A stretch of DNA of 64,000 nt from Diogma glabrata (taxonomy: Eukaryota; Arthropoda; Insecta; Diptera; Cylindrotomidae): NCBI GenBank assembly GCA_963693315.1, contig OY856187.1:382591460-382655459 (forward strand), read 5' to 3'. A model generated the notes under the pieces. It was not told the origin of the DNA. It worked only from the letters and a program-made list of their open reading frames with translations, and searched no databases. The stretch's first letter is position 1; each line of letters opens with the position of its first letter. A program made the position numbers and the translations under genes. Below are positions 49,679 through 60,059 of this stretch, piece after piece.

Positions 49679-51153
49679 CACAAATGGTAAAGGTCAGTGA
49701 TCTGCTGGGGTTCTGACTACCGAGAAAAGTTATATCGGTAAAAAAAAAGTTATACGTGTCCCGGCGTTTCGATGGGTCACGTCTAAGAATCGAGATATAT
49801 CGATTTGAAGTTAGTATGCATCATATAGGGGAAATAGTCACGTTTTGGGGACATAACTTGAGAACGACTAGTCCTATTTTACTGAAACAAATTTAGAAAA
49901 ATTAAGAATTACAATTCCTTTAATCTACTGATACACTATTTTTTTACACAAGAAACAGTTTCGCAGTTATAAATAAATTTATGAAGAAAAAAAATAATTT
50001 TTTGCCTAAAAAATAAAAAAATTGTATTTTAAAAAATCATGAAAAATTCAAAACTGGAAAAAGTGTCAAGTCTAATTACTTTGACGTAAAGTCACATAAT
50101 CTGTGCACAAAACGAGACATAGATCATGAAAATCGATGAACGCATTTCGCTTTTATTCACAATTAAGTAAAGGTATCTCATTTTGAAAAGAATATTGATT
50201 TTTCATAGAAATTTTTTTTGTAATATTTTTACTGGAATAAACTCCAAAATTTATGGTTTTAAATGCATTTGGACATGTGTCTGTGTCTTTGTGTATTAAT
50301 TTTATTTTTTTTTTACTTTTTTATTTATTATTTTCTATTTTTTATTTTTTTATTTTTTATTTATTTATTTTATTTTATTATTTTTAGTATAATTTTATTT
50401 TATATTTTTATTTTTTTATTATATTTTATTATATTTTATTATAATATTATTATTTATTATTATTATTATTACTATTATTGTTTATTATTATTATTATTTA
50501 TTGTTATTATTATTTATTATTATTATTTATTATTACTTATTACCATTATTATTATTATTTATTATTATTATTTATTATTCATTATTTGTTATTATTATTT
50601 ATTATTTGTTATCATTTTTTATTATTTATTTATTTTTTATTATTTATTTATTATTTATTTATTATTTATATATTATTTATTTATTATTTATTTATTATTT
50701 ATTTTATTTATTTATTAAATTTTTTTTATTTTATTTTTTATATTTTTATTATATTTTCATTTTATTATTTTTATTATTTTTCTGATTTTACTTTATTATT
50801 TTTATTTCATTTATATACTTATTTTATTTTTTTGTATTTCTTATTTATTTAATTTTAATTGTTTCAATTTTTCGTTACTTTTTCAGTATAGTATATCAGT
50901 AGATTAAAGGAATTGTAATTCTTAATTTCTAAATTTGTTTTAGCAAAATCGGACTAGTCGTTCTCGAGTTATGTCAAAAAAAGAACCCCAAACGTGACAA
51001 TCTCTCCTATATGATACTTACTAACTTCAAATCGATATATCTCGATTCCTAGACGTGACCCAGTGAAACCCCGGGACACGTATAACTTTTTTTTTACCGA
51101 TATAACTTTTCTCGGTAGTCAGAACCCCAGCGGATTTTGGCTGTCACACAGTG
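49679..51153. mobile_element. TIR element with (ATT)n core, copy 2, TSD TTA
   Basis: Shares the inverted ends and layout of the copy at 10363-11676: GGTTCTGACTACCGAGAAAAG at the left, mirrored at the right, and AACGACTAGTCCTATTTTAC inside. TTA flanks both sides (49676-49678 and 51154-51156). The left tip has lost about 8 bp (CACAAATGG instead of CACTGTGYGACA...). The interior again holds a long (ATT)n tract. No transposase is present. Confidence 0.8.
50295..50870. repeat. (ATT)n / T-rich simple repeat
   Basis: About 570 bp of nearly pure T and A with ATT units, the counterpart of 10890-11402. Unit order differs between the two copies, so each array changed on its own. Its open frames are artefacts. 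Confidence 0.95.
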
Positions 51154-51290
51154 TTATGAGAAATATTTTATTAGCTTTTGGTGTACATACATTGGACAAA
51201 GGGTTGAGAGGTCCAACATACAAAAGCTGATTTTTTTAAACTTTTTGTTATGTTTGTTGGGAGCATGCAACATTCGTTCATGAATTTATT

Positions 51291-51482
51291 TTAATGAAAT
51301 TTTGACAAAAGATGCAAATATGTATGTTTTGAGCGATTTTCCACAAAGTGGTGGAAACGATCATTGATGACTTCTGTTATAGTTTTTATGTCCAATCGTG
51401 TGGATGAGCCATTTATGTTGCCAAGCCTTTGTTTCAAGTACGCCATTACATCTGTATCCTGAGCCATACCACAAGTGATCAC
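51291..51482 (-). CDS. Unrecognised 63-residue open frame
   Basis: The composition is protein-like (a run reading TDVMAYLKQRLGNINGSSTR, then LDIKTITEVINDRFHHFVEN). I do not recognise the family. It starts at an ATG directly beside the (ATT)n-core element. It may be a fragment of a mobile-element protein or a chance frame. Confidence 0.2.
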   Translation of the reverse strand: MITCGMAQDTDVMAYLKQRLGNINGSSTRLDIKTITEVINDRFHHFVENRSKHTYLHLLSKFH

Positions 51483-51499
51483 TATTAATGGCGGGGAAA

Positions 51500-51925
51500 A
51501 AATATTGATGTGTATTTATCGATTTATGTATTCAATTTATCGATATATCGAGTAATGATATCGGAATAGTGAAATCTCGATGTATTTATATAGCGATAAA
51601 TCGATATAATATTAAATCGATGTATCGATAAATTGATACATCGATTTATTGATATATCGATACGTATCGATACTTATCGATGTATAGATACTTATCGATA
51701 TATCAATACTATCGATGTATCGATACTTATCGATGCATCGATACTTATCGATGTATCGATACTTATCGATGTATCGATTTTAATCGATATATCGATACTT
51801 ATCGATGTATCGATAGTTATCGATGTACCGATACTTATCGATGTATCGACACTTATCGATGTATCGATACTTATCGATGTATCGATACTTATCGATGTAT
51901 CGATACTTATCGATATATACAGATA
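51500..51925. repeat. ATCGAT minisatellite, 18-bp unit
   Basis: CGATGTATCGATACTTAT units, regular from about 51715 to 51910 and looser before that (CGATATATCGA, AAATCGATA). ATCGAT is self-complementary, so each unit can form short cruciforms. Long open frames across it are artefacts of the 18-bp period. Confidence 0.95.
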
Positions 51926-51999
51926 TATCTGTTTATTTTGTTATTTTTGGTATTTTTTGTAACTTTTTTTAATATCACCCATAGTAGCAGTACAAAATA

Positions 52000-54140
52000 A
52001 ATGCTTAATTATTAATAGATGTTGAAATACAATTTTTAAATCTTCAGGGGTTGTGACTTCTGGGCAAGTTAAATTTTAAATATTTCCCTCTAAGCATAAA
52101 GCTCCAACCTACGATTTTATCGATATATTTTTCATACCGATATTTTCAATATTATTTTAATATCACCCAGCCCTACTCATAATGCATGTACTCATCTACA
52201 AAAATGAAAAGCAATCGAATTTAATCAATTTAATTTACATTCCGGCGGGTATTTATGTCAATACAGTATTTGCATTTAAGAAGTATATTTTGCAAAACGT
52301 TGCATGGTATTAAAATAAATATTTAGCTGATTTACTTTTTTGTTTCGCTGATAAATTTAAAACAAAAATATTTTGAAGAACGAGAAAGCACAACTAAAAA
52401 ATAACAAAGCTTATTTTTTCAGATTTATTTTATTATGCTTTTTGTATTTTATTTTTGTATTTTAAAACGATAACATCGAAATATGAATACAATTGTCTGG
52501 TAGTCTCATCTGTCTGTTTAGGTACAACTTTTTTTCGTTCTGCTGTTGTTGTATATATACGGACGCTTTTATTATTTATTTTTGGATGATATAGCGATGA
52601 GAGATTGGTATGAAAGATGTAAATGGACAAAAAAAAATTGTTATATCATAACAATAAAAGGAATAGCTCGTTATATTTATTTTAATATCACGTTTTGTGT
52701 TATATTATTTTGCAACAAAAAAAAATTAAAACAAAATATTTAAAAAACAACGAAAATCCATATTAAATCTGCTTAGGTTTGTTGGATTATAAAAATGCAG
52801 AATAAATATACTGAAAAAAATCTTAAATTTCCCTTTGAAATATGAAGTTATCAAAGTTTTGTGTTTTTGAATTCATACAGCAGATTACGACAGAAACACA
52901 ACACAACACAACACAACAAAAAACAACAACAATAAATTATTATTATTGTTTTGTTGAATATTTATTAGTTTCATTTAAAAACTGCTTTATCTGAGTATTA
53001 TGTTGTAACTTCATTATTATTATGAAAGGAAATGGATTATGGACGTTTAAATGAAAACAAAACGACATAAGTATTAACAACTGTGTTAGATTTATATTAT
53101 GTTATAAGTTCCATGTAAATTGATTGATTGATATTTATTACTTCTACATAATAAAGAATTTTATTAATGATATGGTTCTGTAAATTAATTTGTTTTATGT
53201 TTTTTTGTGGTGTGAAAATTTTTGAGTTACTTTGAAAATTTATATTGATTTATTTTTATGGGTTTTAAATTTGCATTTTGATGATTTACGTCATAAACAC
53301 TTTAAATTAATTTACATGTTGTAGTTGTGAAATCAAACACATAAAAGTGTGTTTGGTAATTTAGAGATACAAATTATTACGATTAGTTAATTCACTAATT
53401 AATTTCAGCAGGCGGGGAACTTTCTCAATCAAATACACCTATGCAGCTTGAGTTGCTGTCAATATATGTCGGATATTGCAATGATTAAACTTGTATAAGA
53501 CAATAACATGCGATACAATAATGTAAAGTTATGATTTGATACGTGACAATAACCAGTTGAGCGTGTTTAAATTATTCCTGTTCAAAACATACCAAAATAA
53601 TATAATCACTACAAGAAATTAATTTTTCACAACTAGTTTCAAATCACATTAAACATCACCATAAATGTACGGAGTGCTCATGCTGTATAATATAAACTTT
53701 TTTTTACTGAGTGTTTATTAAGAGAGTTGCAAAAAATTGTGATTGTGATGTCATTTTGTGGGGTCAGCAAGAGAAGTTAGAATGGTCTCTGTTTCGGCGC
53801 CAAAAAAAAAAACTTTTACAATTTATTAATTTTAATTGAAAACAATTTCTGATAATCAATGCTTTTAAATATAAGAATATTGCTACTAGAACCACTCTCA
53901 ACAGAGGGTTAGAAGATAAGTGAAAAATAATTATAATAATTAAATTGATTATTGTTGTTATTTTGTTGAATAAACAGCTAATTCTTCTTTTATGATTTTA
54001 TACAGAATTAAGATGTTGAATATTGCAAGTTCATTCCGGTCCCTTTGAATCGTTATTTTCAATACTGGCAATGGGAAGTTCGACAATCGTCCTTGATTAG
54101 CACAATGTCATTGATTCTTAAATTTTCTGATTGAGCTTTG
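52000..54140. other. AT-rich sequence, no gene recognised
   Basis: Contains a short ACACA/AACAC run near 52895 and AT-rich filler. No gene seen. Confidence 0.55.
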
Positions 54141-54149
54141 TAGTTTTAT

Positions 54150-55185
54150 TTGCTTATAACAACGTCCCAGAGCCTTTATGTAATAAATGTAATAAAATAT
54201 CTTCTACAACCCTATCGATAAGTACGATCATTGGACGTCCAATTAAAAAGAGCACTGGAGTTAGCTCCTCCTCATCCTCGGTACAGACGACACACCAAGC
54301 GCTTGAGTATAGAATTGCTTCTATTATGGTTAGCAAAGTGGTAAATTCTTCTGGAGTAAGTATGCATTCACCGACCACTCGATCTAAATGTAATTTTGTT
54401 GATTTCACTACAGCTTCTCAAAGACCTTCCATGGTTGTTGAGAATGAGAAATTTGATTATTTTTTATTGGTACCGTTATCGTTATATATAACACATCTTT
54501 TTGCAAATCGAGATAATGTTCTTAAAAAATTTTCTGTGTTCAAATTTCTGAAATCTTTAATATGAAGACATACAAATAAACAAATATATGCTTTTATTGG
54601 AACTTACCTCTTTATCGCACTAATTGAACCTGAAACGGACCAGCATAATCGACCCCAACTGATTGAAACGGATATGTTTACCCAAGCTTTGGATAAGGCA
54701 GATCTCCCATTTGCTGCTGACACATTGCAGGTTTTAGAGTGCATTTTACACAATGTTTAAGTTAGTAGGATATAGCTTCTCTTAACAGGCCAATAATATT
54801 GCGGTTGTCAGTGAATTTTTGTGAATATAATGGGATGTTTATTTCTTCCTGCAACCATTTTGGCCCAGACCACCATAACAAATGTTGGCTTAATTCATCC
54901 ACGCTGATACCTTGGGATGCGTAATATTCTGCATTTTTCTCCGTTCTGACATGTTTCCATTGTTGTCGACTAAAAGAGTCCGAAACTGTTCATATTCGCT
55001 TGCCAATAAATGTTGGAACGAACATGGTAGGTGCGCGTATAACCTGTAATCCTAAACAACTTTAGAATCAGTCTATAATACTACTTGTTTAACCTCTATC
55101 TTCAACGCTTCCTGTACATGATTAATCAGCTTCGACAATGCCAATGCACCCATTAATTCCAACCGTAGCACACTGATTCGTCTTC
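54150..55185 (-). pseudogene. BEL/Pao pol remnant: RNase H and integrase
   Basis: The minus strand reads, in order, RISVLRLELMGALALSKLI (about 55120-55180), an RNase H start like RLELLGALLLARL. Next, at 54850-54960, HVRTE with GISVDELSQHLLWWSGPKWL matches the WRHVPTELNPADxASRG...LWW.GP.WL block. Then HCVKCTLKPAMCQQQMGDLP at about 54690-54760 gives the integrase zinc-finger end and the QxMG(D/N)LP block. At 54154-54408, KLHLDRVVGECILTPEEF, TLLTIIEA and FLIGRPM form the C-terminal integrase. These are specific to BEL/Pao elements. Frames shift at least three times and stops occur. The central catalytic integrase part is poor or missing between 54410 and 54600. It is non-functional. Confidence 0.8.
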
Positions 55186-55189
55186 GTAT

Positions 55190-55590
55190 TTTTTTAAAAT
55201 TATTTGGTTTTGCATTTTTCTTTTTATTTTTTTCTGAATGAACAATATGTCGAGAATATTGTGTACAATTTTTAAGTCAATCCGAGTAAAACTAACGGAG
55301 TTACAGCGTTTCAACAGGGTTGCCGTTTGACCCCATTTCCCTGAAAACGTTCGTGAACATTAGAACTCAAAATCTACTGAACCGATCCTTTTGAAAATTT
55401 GAACATTACTTCTTCACATAAATCAACAGGTAATCAGGAAGAGTTTTTTTTTTTCATTTTTTTCTATTTTTTAATAACAAATTAACCGCGATTTTTTGAG
55501 CTAAAATCGCGTTTTTCACTTCCAAGTGCTGCAAAAACTAGAAAAAAAAACTCTTCGTGATTACCTCGAGAAATACATCACTTTTAAAAT
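55190..55590. mobile_element. Fold-back-type insertion within BEL remnants
   Basis: Arms 55429-55456 (GGTAATCAGGAAGAGTTTTT) and 55541-55565 (mirrored, GGTAATCACGAAGAGTTTTT) enclose a second hairpin, CGCGATTTT / AAAATCGCG (55487-55495 and 55503-55511). The sequence interrupts the BEL/Pao pol remnant. The outer limits were not determined. Confidence 0.5.
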
Positions 55591-55779
55591 GCAAATCAAT
55601 TTTTTTGTTTCACATGATCCGGTAACGGGTTATAATGTTCACCGCAAAACCATTTTTTTTCAAGGCGCTTCTGGAGATTCAACGTCACCGGCTTATTTAT
55701 CAATATTTTTAATTGAAAATTTTTTCCGTTCCATAAGTAAAAGTTTAAAATTAGAAATGTTTGATTGGATCCATTTCAT

Positions 55780-56150
55780 TCAATTTCCAAACAATTTTTT
55801 TAAATATCTATACATTTTTTCGACATCACTTGTTAAAACAAATTTTTACGACAAGGACTGAACAACTGGGCTAGCCAAAAGACTATTATTAAGAGAGCTC
55901 ATATTGTTTGATTTCGCAGACGCGTCGAAAAGATCTTTTAATTTTGTTGTAGAGCTAAACCCTTTCATAACGCCATGTGGTAAATAATAGTGTTGAGCTG
56001 CTGGATTTGGTGATATTTATTTCATGTGTTGCAGTTTTTCATAGGCAGCCATAATGGTTTTGTATAGTTCACAATATTGTGAATCTAGTTTAAATCTTCT
56101 CTTCATCGCCAATCACCGAGTTATTGCTATTTGTTTCGTAGGCCCCAAAT
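55780..56150 (-). pseudogene. BEL/Pao pol remnant: reverse transcriptase start
   Basis: The minus strand reads RRFKLDSQYCELYKTIMAAY, then HYYLPHGVMKGFSSTTKLKD with LFDASAKSN, then SLNNSLLASPVVQS and FVLTSDVEKMYR. This matches the YYLPHHGV.K..S.TTKLR.VF(D/N)ASAKT and (L/F)..DIEKMYRQI blocks of BEL/Pao RT. The remaining RT, including the YVDD region, is missing between here and the RNase H part at 55180, so a deletion of several hundred codons accompanied the fold-back insertion. Confidence 0.75.
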
Positions 56151-56419
56151 TTATGTTTTGGTCTTTAAATGGTATAGCTGAACAATAAACCTCCCATCAT
56201 AACTTCTAGTAGTAGTGGAAGTGAACCAATACTCACAACGTTTACCTTTCGAGTTTTACTCTAAAATAAGGACATTTATTTTAAAGAAATTCTCTAATGA
56301 TTTGCTAATTTATTTCGCTTCCGACCTTTAAATTTTAACAACCATAAAACATTTTTTTGTTAATCTCTTTGTTGGTCACAAAACATCAATTAATAATAGA
56401 GAAAGTGTCTAGATTAATC

Positions 56420-56860
56420 ATAAACGGGCGCACGGGTGCACTGGTACACGAGTACACAGAAATTACCGACACACACGGGTACATGGAAAAAATTATATAC
56501 GGTACACGGCGATTAACGATACAAATACTGGTACACAGAAACTATTACACGGGTGGGTACACGGAAACCACCATTACATACACGGGTACTCGAAAATTAC
56601 TACACGGGTGTAGGCATGGGTATCGGTTATATCCGTGTACCCGTAAATGTATCGATAATTTCCGTGTATCCGTATAGTATTTTCTGTGTACCCTTGTATG
56701 TATCAGTATATACATTTCATGTACCCGTGTATGTATCGATAATTTCCGTGTGCCCGTGTATTAGCTACCTTTTACCCGTCTATGAATCGGTAATATTTGT
56801 GTACCCGTATACCCTTTTACCCGTATACCGTAGCACCCGTATACCCGTTTATGGCTAATT
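56420..56860. repeat. Inverted minisatellite (ACACGGGTAC / GTACCCGTGT)
   Basis: The left half (56420-56615) is built from ACACGGGTACACGG-like units with AAATTA spacers. The right half (56625-56860) is built from the complementary TCCGTGTACCCGTGTATG-like units, with an ATCGATAATT spacer. The halves meet near 56615, forming a large imperfect palindrome. Frames across it are not genes. Confidence 0.9.
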
Positions 56861-56869
56861 TAGTCACTT

Positions 56870-57655
56870 TCGATAATGCATGTTTCTGTCTACATAAATG
56901 ATGAACATTTATTTTTGTAAAGCTAAGTCATAGTATTACATGTAGCTATAATACGGTTGTTCAAATTTATGGAAGGTAGAATTATTATCTGCAGTTGTAG
57001 AGAAATTGTTCTTTGAAATGATGTATGGAATTGGGTTGACTTGCATTTTATAGGGATGAGATGAATTTTTAATTTGTGAAAAAATAATCAAGAAGATGCA
57101 AGAGATGTAGAATCTTACTATAAATAATCTATCAACTGTTTGATCGGGAAGATTTTGTTATTTTAAATCAAAATAAAGAAACACGGATTCTCCTAATCTT
57201 GTCCACGCAAATCGAAACTGTAAACATTTGACCTCAAATGGCATACCTGCTGGGATCATTGGAATACGTTGTACATCTTATTCTTTGAATTTTCCATTCA
57301 AAATTGTAGCTTCGATGATATTGATCATCATACTTTTACCGAAAATTTCCCAAAAATTTGTGCAATTTCAAAATATGCATTCAGTATATTTTTGACGTAA
57401 AAACTTCTTTAAGTGGGTGTGGCTATTTTGTATGGGGAAAATTTTATGTATACACATGATCGTCACGCTGTGACCATCACGCTAAATAAATATTAGAAGA
57501 GAGCTAGATAAATTATAATAATTTGTTATTTTATTACTTATTATTCTCGTTTTCTTGATTCATAATTTTTCAATTGATGCATACAATAATTGGAAGATAG
57601 CAAAAAACGCTGCTGTTTCACAGTTTTAAATTTTCACTTCTGTCGGCAGTCTTCA
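56870..57655. other. No feature recognised
   Basis: AT-rich sequence between the inverted minisatellite and the LINE-derived short element. No gene seen. Confidence 0.5.
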
Positions 57656-57659
57656 AGTC

Positions 57660-60058
57660 TGTTTAATAAATTTTGCTGTGTAGACGGAATTACAAAGTGT
57701 CTCACAAAAACTGTAATGAACACTGGACCTGCTAGTGACTCACCAGCAGGAAGCAATCGGGGGACTACGTGCCCAATCAGGTTTATTTTCCAGCAAACTT
57801 CAGCCTTGTGAGTTCAAGAAGTAATTTCCTACCAGTACAGCACAAATGAACAGACGCAAATGAAATGCACTCAAATGAAACGGTGTAAATAGAAAGAAGA
57901 AAGAACAGGGACTCTGATGACCCAAAAAGCTGTAGAAGCTAAGATCATCACATATTCAGCAATACGACTGTAATTATAACATTAAAAATTATAAAAATTT
58001 ATTTAAATATGTTTCTCTCACCACATGATTGTTCCGGATTCACCTCTTGATTTGGTTCGGTTTCACTAAACTCTTCTTCATATCCCACAAATATTTGTTA
58101 TAATCTTGTGTATAGCAGTTACAGTTATACTATAATTTTAATTTCTTAATTTTTGTTCATATTCAAAAGTTATTGTTTTCACCATTTATTGCCAAAAAAT
58201 TATTTTTATTTCTACAATCGAAATAAATAAAATAAAATGAATAAGAAACACAACATTTTGCCAACATCCTTTTTCTCTCAAATTTTTTTTTTGATAATTC
58301 GCTTTTTTGTAAATATTTTAATTTAATTAATCAATAACACCAAAGTTAAAACTTCAGTTTTTTATAATTTGATGTAATGTTACTAGTCGGCTTTTTTAAA
58401 AAAAGAATCTCTATTTATCTTTGTCACTGGGGCTTAAACATTTCGTCAAACACCAAACTTTATCCATACATTGGAAAATCTACCGTATGTATAAAACAAA
58501 TGACGACAGAGAAAAATCATTCAAATACAAAGAAACATAAGGTTCTTCAAAATTTAATCAAATATTGATATTGCTAACACATATCAGTCAAAACTTATAA
58601 TATGAAGTACCCTATTAATAATTCAGCATCAACGCTTTTGCGCATGATCAATTTACTTTATTTTGGTGTTTGTTTAAAAAAAGAAAAACTATATGCGTTT
58701 CGTAATGACAAAAGAAAAAATAATAAAAATATGGGTTACAGTGGAACGTCATAACCAGACGGATGTTATTTATGAAACGAATCTTAAATTGTTTGATAGT
58801 ATGTACTGAACAAATGTAGTATTTATTGTATGAATATTGTGAGGTCTGTGTGGTTTAGAATTTAAAAGATATTATCTATTTAATAAATTTTTATTGGTCG
58901 TTACAATATAATAATTGATGTAACAAAAACAATTGTCGGCAATTATTCACGTTGTTTCTAATATATCAATGGATGTAATAATATTGCTTAATTTGCTAGC
59001 CATTTTATAACGTATATGTAACAGAATGATGTCGCCAATGGTTGAACTTATAAACATACCATAACGGATGTAACAAAAATGCAATTATTCAAGTTGTTGG
59101 TAATATAACAAAGTATACAATAAAATGGCGGAATTCGTTAGAAATAATATAACTAAAGTAAACAAAAATGGTGTCGTCAATTATTTAAGATATGTTTCAG
59201 GTTTTCAAAAAAAAAATCCCGTTTCTGATCAGATCATTGTCAACTGCTTTGTATTTTACATATATTTTAATGTTAGTACGACGTATTTAGCATCATTAGG
59301 ATTACAAATGCGGTATTGTATTATTATACTACGACATCGAACAACAAAATTTATTTCATTATTTATTTGGATTGATTTTCAGGTTTTCATATGACTTTGA
59401 ACATTTGATGGTTTAATTTCAGATTATATATATTTACCTACTATGGTTTTTGGTATTAATTACAATATAATTAAAAAAATTATATTTGGTGTAAATTTTT
59501 CTTATTAATCTAAATTTTCTTTTGTTATACACTAAACAATATCACTACAGTATTCTTAAAGACATCTCCTTGTTTTTTTAATTAAAATTTTATAACGAAA
59601 CAAACATATACGATTTTTTTTTTTCTATATTCAATATCAATTTCTAAAAAAAATTTAAAACTGTCTTCCAATTATCAAAAATCCAAGTGAATATCAGGAA
59701 AACTTCATGAAACAACATCACAAAAACTGAGACAACAGATCAATAAAAAAAATAAGATTTCGGACTGGGTGAAGAGAAAATATAAATAAATAAAAAGACG
59801 ATCAGTTGCATTGAATGCATTGATTTGCGTAGAAGAAAGTTGTTTAGACAAATAAACTTTTACGCGGAAAACAGCTTCGTAACACTACACATAAAAACCT
59901 TTTAAGACCTATAGGTCTCACAACAACATACATTCTAATGTGTTGATGGACGAAAATTTCTGTTTTTGGGGGATTTTATTTTTTTTTTAAAGAATGGATA
60001 ATTAAACAGAAAATCCGTTTTCATAATAAAAGTCGACATAGGCCAATATTTCATGATA
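57660..60058 (-). mobile_element. LINE-derived short element, copy 2, split by insertion
   Basis: On the minus strand, from 60058: TATCATGAAATATTGGCCTA, TTAATTATCCATTCTTTAA, then CGTCCATCAACACATTAG, GTATGTTGTTGTGAGACC, TAGGTCTTAAAAGGTTTTTA, then after the insertion the A/T tail (57660-57711). The internal jump from LINE 5' to 3' sequence is the same as at 45281. It is split by the TG...CA element 57712-59884. Confidence 0.7.
57712..59884 (+). mobile_element. TG...CA element, copy 3
   Basis: The left end is TGTAATGAAC and the right end AACAGCTTCGTAACA. It lies in the tail of the LINE-derived short element. Comparison with the uninterrupted tail at 45450-45490 places the boundaries: the flank left is AAAC (57708-57711) and right CTAC (59885-59888), a 4-bp pair with two mismatches. 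Left-end similarity to copies 1 and 2 is partial (CTTCAGCCT, ATTTCCTACC, GGGACTCTGATGACCC), so this is a diverged subfamily. Loose tandem units with GATGTAACAAAAA and CAATTATTCA.GTTGT occur at 58910-59170. A frame of 89 residues at 59125-59394 starts MAEFVRNNITKVNKNGVVNY, but it is not recognised. Confidence 0.65.
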
Positions 60059-60059
60059 G

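Noticed and set aside
51633..52000. Repeated IDVSIL and CIDTYR frames
   Set aside because: Readings of the 18-bp ATCGAT minisatellite.
54131..54565. 144-residue plus-strand frame
   Set aside because: Antisense shadow of the BEL/Pao integrase remnant, whose minus-strand reading has family motifs.
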